From contig PMIQ01000105.1 of the NCBI GenBank assembly GCA_003157175.1, forward strand, positions 13,515 to 25,165: a stretch of 11,651 bases of DNA, written 5' to 3'. The position numbers were made by a program, and so were the translations under genes. The stretch's first letter is position 1, and each line of letters starts with the position of its first letter. The notes under the pieces are model-generated. The model worked only from the letters and a program-made list of their open reading frames with translations, was not told where the DNA came from and did no database searches. This DNA is from Chloroflexota bacterium (lineage in GTDB: Bacteria > Chloroflexota > Limnocylindria > Limnocylindrales > CSP1-4). Shown here in pieces: positions 1 through 6,478 of the stretch.

Positions 1-2
1 AT

Positions 3-365
3 GGCGCCGCAGAGGTAGCCGAGGTCGGAGCGGACGTAGTCAAGGCCGGCGAACAAGCCGAACACGTCGTCACCACCGGCGAGAAGATCGAGCAGGGCGT
101 AACCGAGGGCGAGAAGGCCCTCGATGGCGCGGAGGCGGTCGAGAGCGACGCGTCCAACGCCGAAGACTTCGCCAGCTGCCCGACCCACTCCTTCAGCTCC
201 GACACGCAGGTCGCCACCCCCGGTGGCAGCGAGGCCATCAGCAGCCTCAAGGTCGGCGATCAGGTGCAAGCCTACGACCCAAAGACTGGCGTCACCGGCC
301 CGCACCACCCAAAGGCCCTGAGTTGGCGTGGAGTCGGGTCGGAGTCATGCAGACGCCGGAGGTAG
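3..365 (+). pseudogene. 3' remnant of a Hint-domain (polymorphic-toxin-like) protein, truncated
   Basis: The frame is open from the left edge and ends at TAG 363-365 (120 codons visible). It begins with an acidic, probably helical stretch rich in Glu, Ala and Val. The start of a Hint (intein/hedgehog-like autoprocessing) domain follows: CPTHSFSSDTQV, then a conserved-looking LKVGDQVQAYDPKTG. The Cys at about codon 63 sits where the splicing nucleophile of Hint domains lies. In secreted polymorphic toxins such domains release a C-terminal toxin. Homology stops after GVTGP at about base 302. The remaining residues (SWRGVGSESCRRRR) are unlike a Hint domain, and the second half of the domain with its TxxH block and any toxin tip are missing in all frames downstream. 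I infer a deletion or recombination junction near 300-310. The true start lies outside the window. The Hint assignment rests on motif recognition only. Confidence 0.7.
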
Positions 366-370
366 CGATA

Positions 371-404
371 GCCCACAGTGGGTGGCTACAAGTACAGTGG
401 ACGG
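371..404 (-). promoter_or_regulatory. Inverted near copy of the XRE promoter/operator region
   Basis: Read on the minus strand this stretch closely matches 1776-1809, the operator region of the XRE gene. TACAGTGGACGG at 393-404 is the exact reverse complement of 1776-1787. About 19 bp to its left a second box, CACAGTGGG, corresponds to CACTGTAGG with one change. The shared block GGCTAC sits between them, and a 2-nt gap is needed. It could be a second binding site of the same regulator or a remnant of a rearranged copy. No gene reading leftward from it is visible in the window. Confidence 0.5.
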
Positions 405-597
405 ATGCCCTAGTCCGTGGTTCACTGCAATCACGGCAGTGGCCGGAGAACCTCCCGACGGTGGACCTGATAGCCCCGCTTCCCCGGATGCCGACGAGTG
501 AAACGTGGAAGCCAATGCCAATCGATCGTGTCAACCGGCCGGTTGCTACCGCCGGAACCAAACCCCCTGACGGGGAGATGGCGCGGAGGGACGGTCT

Positions 598-741
598 ATG
601 AAGCGTCTCATCTGCCTTCTGATCGGTCATGACTGGATGCGCAACGGTATCTCGCCGCTTCGCGTTCGCGGCCAGCGGCTCGGCACTTCGCCCGACTGGC
701 AGACGTGCTTCCGATGCGGCCACTGGGAACTCGTGACATGA
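598..741 (+). CDS. Small zinc-ribbon-like protein (47 aa)
   Basis: ATG 598 is preceded by a good Shine-Dalgarno GGAGGG (585-590) at 7 nt. The product starts MKRLICLLIGHDW and ends with a CFRCGHWE knuckle. This layout (basic N-terminus, Cys, a GH-x-W motif, a short linker, then CxxCG) is common among tiny bacterial and phage zinc-ribbon-like proteins such as those annotated DUF1660. Cys6 and His11 with Cys39 and Cys42 could form one metal site. No catalytic role is evident. It lies between the broken Hint gene and the repeated-module protein, and is followed by about 100 nt with no other gene. The RBS and the Cys pattern make it likely to be real. Its function is unknown. Confidence 0.62.
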   Translation: MKRLICLLIGHDWMRNGISPLRVRGQRLGTSPDWQTCFRCGHWELVT

Positions 742-840
742 CAGGCGCAGCCTCGGGAAACGCATTCTGCGCGGCGTCGCAACAAGACTTCCCGAGTGCG
801 GCTCGGTCGACGGAAACGACGCCGAGGGCGTGCTGCGAAA

Positions 841-1653
841 ATGGCTAGACAACCCGGACTCCTCGGGGGTCTGCTCGGCGGTGACTCGCGGGACCGCGAC
901 ATTGACGCCGACGCTGGCTTCGGGACGGCCGGGCCGATCGACGGCAGACCTCTCGTCCGTCTCGGCGAGCCTGACGAGCAGCGCTTCGACGCCGGCTTCG
1001 CCACGCCGCCCGGCTTCGACCCGGTCTGGGGCACGCTCGGGGCACAGCCTCAGGGCGATGACGACTGGCTCGGCGGGGGCGAGGATGACGCCGATGGTGT
1101 CGCCGTCGATGTCGAAGTGCTCGGCGACGGTTTCCACATCGCGGGCCAGATCCGCACCGGCCAGTTCGACCGCCTGTCGGACTGGCTCAACATGCAGTCG
1201 GGCTTCATCCAGATTCGCGATGCCGCGCAGGTCCACCTCGGCAAGAAGAGCGCCGCCCATGCCGATCGAGGACACGGCATGCTGTGGGTCCGTCTGCATC
1301 AAGTGGCTCTGGTGGCCGAACGGTCGACTGTCCAGCGCGATCGGGCGGGAGCACCGGCTGTGGCCAAGCAAAGGCGCAAGGTCTCGATCATCACACCGGG
1401 CCACAACCTGCGAGGCAGCATCCACGTCCACGCCGGCGGGTCGATGACCCACTTTCTCGAGTCGCCCGATCCGCACTTCCTGCCGATGACCGACCTGACC
1501 GTCCGCTGGCTGTCCGATGCGGCAATGATCGCGCGGTTCCCGTTCGCGCTCGTCAATCGAGAGCAGATCGTTACCGTTCTCGACGAGTCCACCTCGCCGG
1601 CCGAAGAGGTGGCTGAGACGTCGGGCCGTCACCGAAAGACCGCATTGGGATAG
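841..1653 (+). CDS. Hypothetical protein with two copies of a beta-rich module (DUF6812-like)
   Basis: 270 aa from ATG 841; GTG 796 in the same frame would add 15 mostly basic residues. Residues 1-88 are Gly/Asp-rich and probably disordered. Module 1 (about 89-160) contains GFHIAGQIRTGQFDRLSDWLN, an FIQIRDA strand and LWVRLHQVALV. Module 2 (about 179-248) repeats the pattern with ITPGHNLRGSIHV, FLESPDPHFLPMTDLTVRW and VNREQIVTVLDE. The alternating hydrophobic pattern suggests small beta-barrel folds. It resembles proteins I recall being annotated DUF6812 in Actinobacteria and Chloroflexota, but I cannot verify that here. There is no signal peptide or membrane segment. The reverse strand is also open here, but its translation is compositional noise. 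The next gene, an XRE regulator, has its own operator, so this gene is probably a separate unit. Confidence 0.75.
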   Translation: MARQPGLLGGLLGGDSRDRDIDADAGFGTAGPIDGRPLVRLGEPDEQRFDAGFATPPGFDPVWGTLGAQPQGDDDWLGGGEDDADGVAVDVEVLGDGFHIAGQIRTGQFDRLSDWLNMQSGFIQIRDAAQVHLGKKSAAHADRGHGMLWVRLHQVALVAERSTVQRDRAGAPAVAKQRRKVSIITPGHNLRGSIHVHAGGSMTHFLESPDPHFLPMTDLTVRWLSDAAMIARFPFALVNREQIVTVLDESTSPAEEVAETSGRHRKTALG

Positions 1654-1775
1654 CTGAGTGCCCGTACGTCAACGAGGAAGAGGCCGTTGCCGCGCCCGTG
1701 ACGTTCGCCCTGTGGCTCGAACCGCCAGGTTGTCGGGCGTCCGGCGCGATTGCATGGAGGCGCGCCGTCGTGATA

Positions 1776-1816
1776 CCGTCCACTGTAGGTAGCCGATACT
1801 CACTGTAGGGTGTAGG
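1776..1816 (+). promoter_or_regulatory. Direct-repeat operator and promoter of the XRE gene
   Basis: CACTGTAGG occurs at 1781-1789 and again at 1801-1809, exactly 20 bp apart, so both copies lie on the same DNA face. A third partial copy, TGTAGG, is at 1811-1816. A possible -10 box GATACT (1795-1800) lies between the two full boxes and would place the transcript start near 1807. Repeats wrapped around a promoter just before a small HTH gene fit autorepression. No convincing -35 was found. Confidence 0.55.
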
Positions 1817-1826
1817 CGAGGTCTCG

Positions 1827-2189
1827 ATGACCCTCTCTCTGGGAGTCGCTCTCAAGCGAGCACGAGAGGTTCGCGGGCTGTCGGCCGTCGATGCCGCGCG
1901 GGCGGCGGGCATCTCCCAGGCGTACTTGAGCAAGCTCGAGAGCGACTCTGTCAAGAAGCCCTCCCCGCACGTGCTGCATCAGCTGAGCGAAGCCCTCACG
2001 GTGCCGTACGCCGACCTCATGCGCCTGAGCGGTTATCTCGTGCCCGGCGAAACGGAACCGACTGCGTCGAATTCGGTCAGCGCGGCCCTGTTCGCCGATC
2101 TCACCGACGACGAGCGCGAAGAGCTTCTCGAGTACCTCGCCTGGTACCGCGCCCGGCGGCGATCGGCCCGAGGGAAGAGCGCGAGATGA
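1827..2189 (+). CDS. XRE-family helix-turn-helix transcriptional regulator
   Basis: 120 aa; ATG 1827 has GGCGAGG 5 nt upstream. Residues about 5-65 form a Cro/C1-type HTH domain: LGVALKRAREVRGLS, then the HTH proper ARAAGISQAYLSKLESD (24-40), then SPHVLHQLSEALTVPYADLMRLSGY. The C-terminal part (about 88-111) holds DLTDDEREELLEYLAWYRARR, a short acidic/amphipathic helix that is common in stand-alone XRE regulators and is likely used for dimerisation. There is no phage-repressor peptidase domain and no downstream ImmA/IrrE-type peptidase. The repeats just upstream suggest it represses its own promoter, and the inverted copy of those repeats at 371-404 may be a second target. Family assignment is firm; regulon and signal are unknown. 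Confidence 0.9.
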   Translation: MTLSLGVALKRAREVRGLSAVDAARAAGISQAYLSKLESDSVKKPSPHVLHQLSEALTVPYADLMRLSGYLVPGETEPTASNSVSAALFADLTDDEREELLEYLAWYRARRRSARGKSAR

Positions 2190-2367
2190 TGCCGCGGGCG
2201 ACGAGGGACTCGCCCGGTTGCCGGACTGAACTCACCACGGCAGGCGTCGACATCGCCGGCCGCCATACGAGATCCTCGCGGGGACCGATGACGCTGAGTC
2301 GCGCACAGCGATCGAGGGCGACTCAATGCCTGCCTGGTCGGCCGCGGCGTGTCACGATCCGCGCATG

Positions 2368-3453
2368 AGCGCCAGCGACACCGAGCCCCAGGTTCCCGTG
2401 GACGCCGGCAGTGCCCGAAAGCGGCCCGTGTCTCGCACTCGCGGCCCGACCGGCGAACCGTCGATGGCGAGCGAGCCCAACCGCCAGACCAGCCGGCCAA
2501 CGAAGGTCGCCATCGTCGGCGTCGGGATGGTCGGCTCGACCTATGCCTACACCCTGCTTCTCTCGGGCATCGCCTCCGAGATCGTCCTTGTCGACGCCAA
2601 CCACGAGCGAGCCGAAGGCGAAGCGATGGACCTCAACCACGCGGTCCCGTTCGCCCATCCGACGAAAATCTGCGCCGGCGACTACGCCGACTGCGAAGGT
2701 GCGGCGATCACGGTCATCGCCGCCGGGGTGGGCCAGCGGCCGGGCGAGACCCGCCTCGAGCTGGTCAAGCGCAACGCCGCGATCTTCGGACAGATCGTGC
2801 CGCGGGTGGCCGAGTCCAACCCGGAGGGGATCATCGTCGTTGCCACCAACCCCGTCGACGTTCTGACATACGTGACGCTCAACCTGGCCGGGCTCCCCGC
2901 CCACCGCGTTTTCGGGTCGGGCACGATCCTCGACACGGCCCGATTCCGCTACATGCTGAGCGAGCATCTGGGCGTCGATCCGCGCAGCGTCCACGCCTAC
3001 ATCATCGGCGAGCACGGCGACAGCGAGGTGCCCGTCTGGTCGCTCGCCAACGTGGCGGGCATGCGCCTGCCGAGCTTCTGCGCGGAGAACGGCATCCCGC
3101 TGAGCCCCGACACGATGGAGCGAATCTTCCGCCAGACCCGCGACGCCGCCTACGAGATCATCAGCCGCAAGGGAGCGACGTACTACGCCGTGGCGGCGGG
3201 GCTGATGCGCATCACCGAGGCGATCCTGCGCGACCAGAACACAGTTCTCTCGATCTCGAGCCTCGTCACGGACTACTACGGCATCGACGACGTCTGCCTG
3301 AGCCTGCCGACGGTCGTCAGCCGGCGCGGCATCGAACGCGTCCTGCGCCTGGATCTCAGCCCGCAGGAAGCTCGAGGCGTCCGCAAGTCGGCCGAGGTGC
3401 TGCGCGAGACTATCAAGTCGCTCGAAGCAGCCGGCGCCGTCGAGCCAGCCTGA
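2368..3453 (+). CDS. ldh: L-lactate dehydrogenase (NAD-dependent)
   Basis: Interconverts pyruvate and L-lactate with NAD(H) in the cytoplasm. From ATG 2368 (361 aa) it shows the Rossmann glycine motif GVGMVG (51-56), the NAD-selecting VDANHERAEGEAMDLNHA strand and helix, and the substrate loop GQRPGETR. In that loop Gln123 sits at the position that is Gln in lactate but Arg in malate dehydrogenases, followed by Arg129. Further matches are ATNP (Asn161), LDTARFR (Asp189, Arg192), IIGEHGDSEVPVWS with catalytic His216, and GATYY (Thr271). All key lactate-type residues are present. The first 46 or so residues are a low-complexity extension beyond the family norm. ATG 2464 would give 329 aa, the usual length. 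ATG 2326 has a good SD (GAGGG, 7 nt) but adds odd sequence. The start is therefore uncertain, while the function is not. It appears monocistronic, facing the next gene tail to tail. Confidence 0.93.
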   Translation, partial: SASDTEPQVPVDAGSARKRPVSRTRGPTGEPSMASEPNRQTSRPTKVAIVGVGMVGSTYAYTLLLSGIASEIVLVDANHERAEGEAMDLNHAVPFAHPTKICAGDYADCEGAAITVIAAGVGQRPGETRLELVKRNAAIFGQIVPRVAESNPEGIIVVATNPVDVLTYVTLNLAGLPAHRVFGSGTILDTARFRYMLSEHLGVDPRSVHAYIIGEHGDSEVPVWSLANVAGMRLPSFCAENGIPLSPDTMERIFRQTRDAAYEIISRKGATYYAVAAGLMRITEAILRDQNTVLSISSLVTDYYGIDDVCLSLPTVVSRRGIERVLRLDLSPQEARGVRKSAEVLRETIKSLEAAGAVEPA

Positions 3454-3532
3454 GCGCGCCCGTCGCGGGTGTCAGACCGCGCGGCTTCCGGAGATCCTCC
3501 CCAACCTGGACGCGGCGACCCGCTCAGCTGCG

Positions 3533-3910
3533 CTAGCGCGGCAGCGCGTGCTCCTCCAGGGGCGTGTCCCAGTGGGCCTCGACCAGCTCGAAGCGACGCT
3601 GCTCTTCCCGCGCCAGCTTCTCGGCGTCTGGATAGAGGCGGGCGATGATGGCCGGGTCGGCGTGCTCTTCCATCGAGGCCCAGTCGCGGTAGGTGATCGT
3701 GACCTCGAAGGTCCAGTCCTGGCGGCCGTCGCCGTGGAAGCGGGGCTCGTAGGCGCGCACGTCGAGAAGGCGGCCCGTGTCGAGCTGGGCTCGGAGGAGC
3801 GGCCAGTGGTTCCGCTCGAAGAGCTCGACGAACTCGTCCTGGAAGCCCCATCGGACCTTGTAGAAGTACTGGACCGTCACGGCTTTCCCAAAGTCGGCCA
3901 TCTCGCTCAT
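3533..3910 (-). CDS. Conserved-looking small alpha+beta protein, possibly a dimeric alpha-beta barrel
   Basis: 125 aa, not recognised with certainty. It contains VTVQYFYKVRWGFQDEFVELFERNHWPLL, then RLLDVRAYEPRFH, then WTFEVTITYRDWASMEEH, then a helix with DAEKLAREEQRRFELVEAHWD. This beta-alpha-beta-beta order, with aromatic strand residues and an opening phrase like those of EthD/antibiotic-monooxygenase proteins, suggests the ferredoxin-like dimeric barrel fold. No cofactor site is evident. The start is a choice between ATG 3910, which almost touches the SD GAGGAG (3917-3912), and ATG 3901 (MADFGKAV), 10 nt from that SD. I think the second is at least as likely. It is divergent from the membrane protein at 4095 and convergent with ldh. 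Confidence 0.7.
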   Translation of the reverse strand: MSEMADFGKAVTVQYFYKVRWGFQDEFVELFERNHWPLLRAQLDTGRLLDVRAYEPRFHGDGRQDWTFEVTITYRDWASMEEHADPAIIARLYPDAEKLAREEQRRFELVEAHWDTPLEEHALPR

Positions 3911-4094
3911 TCTCCTCGTCGACCCGACGGCGGCCGGATCTGGAACCGTTTGACCAGCCTACAGCATCGCGCTCGAACCGCCCTCGGCGAATCGGTCGCC
4001 CCGAGCGATACTCTGGACAGCCGCCCGATCTCGCCACGCGGACGACGTGGTCGCGACCGGAGCGTCCACCGCGGTCCGTGGAAAGCAGCGTGAA

Positions 4095-4667
4095 ATGGCC
4101 CATTTCCTTCCCCCGCGTCCCACCGATTCCCCCTCCTCTGAGCGCACCCCGCTGGAGCATCGGATCGAGGGCCTCGACGGCCACCATGCGGCCGCGCCCC
4201 AACTCGGCTTCATGCTTGCCGGCGCCCAGTGGCGCGACTCGATCCTCACTCTCGAAGTCAGCCGGGCCTGGGTTCCCGCCGTGTTGCTGCTCGTCGACGC
4301 CAGCGGCAGCCTGCTTCTGCTCGCCCGAATGCGCCGAGCCGCCCTCGGCCTGGGTGATGACGTCCGCTTCTGGCATCGCGAGATCGTTCGGGCCGAGCGC
4401 GAGCTTCCGCCGGAGCGGCGCGTGTTCACGCGCTTCAAGCTGCTGCAGCGCTCGCGCAACCACTCCGACACGGGCGAGCTGGCCGCCCTGGCGCTGTCCG
4501 AAACCGGGCTGGACGAAACCGGCTTGGATCGGCTGATCGAGCCGTTCAGCGCCACGCGCCGCCTGATCGAGAACCGCGTGCCAATGCTCATCGCGGTGCT
4601 TTGGGTGTCGTGGGCACTGGCCGGGATCGGCGCCCTGTGCCTGCGACTCGCCCACGTCATCGGCTGA
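4095..4667 (+). CDS. Hypothetical membrane protein with two predicted helices
   Basis: 190 aa from ATG 4095; an in-frame GTG at 4047 would add 16 residues. The N-terminal 40 residues are Pro/Ser/His-rich. A hydrophobic stretch at about 57-78 (WVPAVLLLVDASGSLLLLA) is followed by a basic MRR, then a charged, probably helical middle (80-160) with FWHREIVRAERELPPERR. A second membrane segment at about 162-187 (VPMLIAVLWVSWALAGIGAL) lies close to the C-terminus. I do not recognise the family. Composition and hydrophobic pattern favour this strand, because the reverse frames give Ser/Arg-rich shadow protein. The upstream SD is weak. The 184-nt gap shared with the divergent gene holds no promoter I can call firmly. 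Confidence 0.6.
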   Translation: MAHFLPPRPTDSPSSERTPLEHRIEGLDGHHAAAPQLGFMLAGAQWRDSILTLEVSRAWVPAVLLLVDASGSLLLLARMRRAALGLGDDVRFWHREIVRAERELPPERRVFTRFKLLQRSRNHSDTGELAALALSETGLDETGLDRLIEPFSATRRLIENRVPMLIAVLWVSWALAGIGALCLRLAHVIG

Positions 4668-4703
4668 CGGAGCCGTCCGCGCGAGCCGGGCAGAACCGCC
4701 GAG

Positions 4704-5588
4704 CTAACTGCCCAGCACGACCCGCGCCGCCAGAGCGCTGGCGACCGCCACGGTCACGCTGGCTAGCGTGCCGACCAGGTACTTCTCGGCGAACGAGCGC
4801 TCGTCGAGCTGCTTGAACCGAGCGAGCGTCTTGGCCGCCACGACCAGCCCGATGCCGATCTCCGCTCGGCCCAAGATCAGGATCACCACGAGCAGCCTCT
4901 CGAGGACACCGACCACTGCGCCGACGTTGTCAGCGGTCTCGACCGCAGCGGGACGGTCCGGCTCGACTCGGCCGGAAACGGGCCCAAGCTTCAGGCTGTA
5001 GCCGGCTGCCGCATGCGGATCCACGGCCGTGCCCGGCGCCGCCTCCGGCGGGAGCAGGAGTGGCACGAAGAAGCGGGCCGCCCGTCCATTGATCACCGCC
5101 AGCGACCAACCCACGACCACGATGAGGGCCGCGCGGTGGACGTCTGCGGGCGCGATCCCCGCCGTGGCCTGAGCGACGCGATCGACGAACCAGGGGTTCA
5201 GGGCAGCGTCGCGCAGGAACACCCACCACGCCCCGAAGACGAGTGCCAGGTGGACCGCCTGGTCGATCAGGAAGAGGCCGGCCACCCAGGGCGACCATTC
5301 GGTCGAGTCGGTCGCCGCGTGCCACATCTCGGTCAGGCGCGTCTTGGCGGCATCGACAAACGGATGGGGCACGGCGACCACGAGCAGAGCGAGCAAGCCC
5401 GGGGTCCCGAAGGCGAGCCAGAAGGGCGCCATGCACGCTGCGACGATCAGGGCGTGAAGCCCGAGGGCCCGCCGCGCCTTCGACCCCGACCCGTTGCGGT
5501 CGGCGACGCTCGCATCGGTCTGGAGGACGAAGTCGGCCGTGAGGTGGCTCACCAGGAGCCAGCCGAGCAAGAGCAGCGGTTCGGTCAC
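4704..5588 (-). CDS. DUF3307-family integral membrane protein
   Basis: 294 aa, start GTG 5588, overlapping the stop of the SatD-like gene by four bases (GTGA), so the two are translationally coupled. The N-terminus has the DUF3307-type signature SHLTADFVLQTD (14-25). A His at 45 in a membrane helix, HPFVDAAKTRL (75-85) and FLIDQAVHL (106-114) follow. The C-terminus has RFKQLDERSFAEKYLVGT (257-274) and a last hydrophobic segment. About six to seven membrane segments are visible. A loop at about 180-222 is hydrophilic. Members often sit next to SatD-like genes, as here, but the biochemical role is unknown. The conserved His, Asp and Gln residues in or near membrane helices hint at an enzyme or transporter. 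Family assignment is from recalled motifs. Confidence 0.82.
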   Translation of the reverse strand: MTEPLLLLGWLLVSHLTADFVLQTDASVADRNGSGSKARRALGLHALIVAACMAPFWLAFGTPGLLALLVVAVPHPFVDAAKTRLTEMWHAATDSTEWSPWVAGLFLIDQAVHLALVFGAWWVFLRDAALNPWFVDRVAQATAGIAPADVHRAALIVVVGWSLAVINGRAARFFVPLLLPPEAAPGTAVDPHAAAGYSLKLGPVSGRVEPDRPAAVETADNVGAVVGVLERLLVVILILGRAEIGIGLVVAAKTLARFKQLDERSFAEKYLVGTLASVTVAVASALAARVVLGS

Positions 5589-6256
5589 GACGTTCTCCCT
5601 TCGGTGCCCTTTCTGGAACCGTCGCTCGCCTGAGCCCCGGCGCTCGAGTAGACCTTTCGGATCGCGGCCACGAGCCGCTGCAGCGTTTGGACCTTCGCCC
5701 GCCCGAACGAGACCGAAATCGTCGCCCGACGCACACCCAACCTGTCGGCGACTTCCGACTGGCGCAGGCCATCGATCAATGCCAGACGGGTGACGACGCG
5801 CTGGCGCGGAGTCAAACCCTCGATCAGGTCCACCAGAGCCGGCGTCATGCCGGCCAGCAGCTCATCCGCCTCCGCCCGGCCGGTCCGGATCACGAGGCGG
5901 TCGTGCCCGGCTCGGGCAGCCTCGATCGCGTCGCGCGCGGCCACGAATGCCGGCCCCGTGCGCTGCGTCGCCGGCCCCTCGCCGGCATCGACCGGTCCCT
6001 CGATGCAGGCCCAGCGTATCGGTCGGGCGGCCGGACCGAGCGCGGCCCGGAGCACTGCCGCGAGCGGGTCCGCATCCGCGGAAAGCAGGCCCTGGAGCTC
6101 GTCGCCCTGGGTGAACTCAAAGGGCGCCAGCCTCTGCTCGCCGTAGGCCTCGTCCAGTTCCGACACCAGGTCGCGCAGCCAGGCCGTCGACCCCCTGGAA
6201 TCCTTGCGCGACCCGACGACATCGCCGAACAGAACCAGTCCCTGAACCTCGTCCAC
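5585..6256 (-). CDS. SatD-like protein with C-terminal helix-turn-helix
   Basis: 223 aa. GTG 6256 is forced as the furthest start, because an in-frame TAG lies four codons upstream. Residues 1-120 match the SatD family: LFGDVVGSR (9-17), FEFTQGDELQGLL (46-58) and RTGPAFVAARDAIEAA (99-114). The GDV and GDE acidic motifs resemble a nucleotidyl-cyclase-like or metal-binding fold, but the activity is unproven. Residues about 148-195 form a sigma-region-4-like HTH, LTPRQRVVTRLALIDG then VADRLGVRRATISVSFGRAK, so the protein probably binds DNA. A palindrome covers its own -35 box. It is followed without a gap by the DUF3307 gene. I infer that it senses something through the N-terminal domain and autoregulates this two-gene operon. 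Confidence 0.82.
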   Translation of the reverse strand: MDEVQGLVLFGDVVGSRKDSRGSTAWLRDLVSELDEAYGEQRLAPFEFTQGDELQGLLSADADPLAAVLRAALGPAARPIRWACIEGPVDAGEGPATQRTGPAFVAARDAIEAARAGHDRLVIRTGRAEADELLAGMTPALVDLIEGLTPRQRVVTRLALIDGLRQSEVADRLGVRRATISVSFGRAKVQTLQRLVAAIRKVYSSAGAQASDGSRKGTEGRTS

Positions 6257-6262
6257 GCCAGG

Positions 6263-6291
6263 AGGCTAACAGGGATGCGGATAGCCGTCAA
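6263..6291 (-). promoter_or_regulatory. Leaderless promoter of the SatD-like gene
   Basis: On the minus strand the -35 TTGACG (6291-6286) is followed by exactly 17 nt, then -10 TAGCCT (6268-6263). Six nt later comes the GTG start at 6256, so transcription would begin at or next to the start codon. No Shine-Dalgarno precedes the GTG (the minus strand reads CCTCC there), which agrees with a leaderless mRNA. Confidence 0.6.
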
Positions 6292-6317
6292 CGGCTATCC
6301 GGGCGCCAAATAGCCGT
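6279..6317. promoter_or_regulatory. Palindromic operator with a third half-site (ATAGCCGT)
   Basis: GGATAGCCGT (6279-6288), CA, then ACGGCTATCC (6291-6300) form a perfect inverted repeat with 10-bp arms. A third half-site ATAGCCGT is at 6310-6317. The -35 box of the SatD-like gene overlaps the centre and right arm, so a bound protein would block RNA polymerase. The HTH protein encoded immediately downstream is the obvious candidate. The palindrome could also act on thyX, 180 nt away, but less directly. Confidence 0.6.
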
Positions 6318-6466
6318 TCGGGATTGACTCGACGAGTCGAAGGTCACTTTTGAGGAGGTGGCCGGTCCGGGGCGTAGCAGCCGAGGTCATGCCAAATCCG
6401 CCCCGGCGCGCAGTCGCGTCGCACGGACGGCCGGCACCTGCCCGATCCGGCGTTTCGCCGACTCGC

Positions 6467-6472
6467 TATCCT
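6467..6472 (+). promoter_or_regulatory. Putative -10 box of thyX
   Basis: TATCCT lies exactly six nt before GTG 6479, mirroring the arrangement at the divergent SatD-like gene. No Shine-Dalgarno is seen before this GTG, so a leaderless mRNA is likely. No good -35 was found. Confidence 0.45.
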
Positions 6473-6478
6473 GAATTG

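Noticed and set aside
323..601. Plus-strand open frame after the Hint remnant
   Set aside because: It has a TTG start, no SD, no family resemblance and does not continue the Hint domain. It overlaps the better supported small gene.
292..1632. Long minus-strand open frame (446 codons) opposite the repeated-module gene
   Set aside because: The plus-strand product has coherent repeated modules, while the minus translation is a compositional shadow with no recognisable motif and would cover the zinc-ribbon gene as well.
2186..2368. Small open frame overlapping the XRE stop (ATGATG)
   Set aside because: The coupling position is attractive, but the product is Arg/Thr-rich noise and has no peptidase (ImmA/IrrE) or toxin motif.
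3276..4655. Minus-strand open frame of 459 codons
   Set aside because: It crosses the end of ldh, and its Gln/Gly/Arg-rich composition is the antisense shadow of the membrane protein.
4662..4674. Possible terminator GGCT-GACGG-AGCC at the end of the membrane protein gene
   Set aside because: The stem is only 4 bp, overlaps the stop codon and lacks a T-run.
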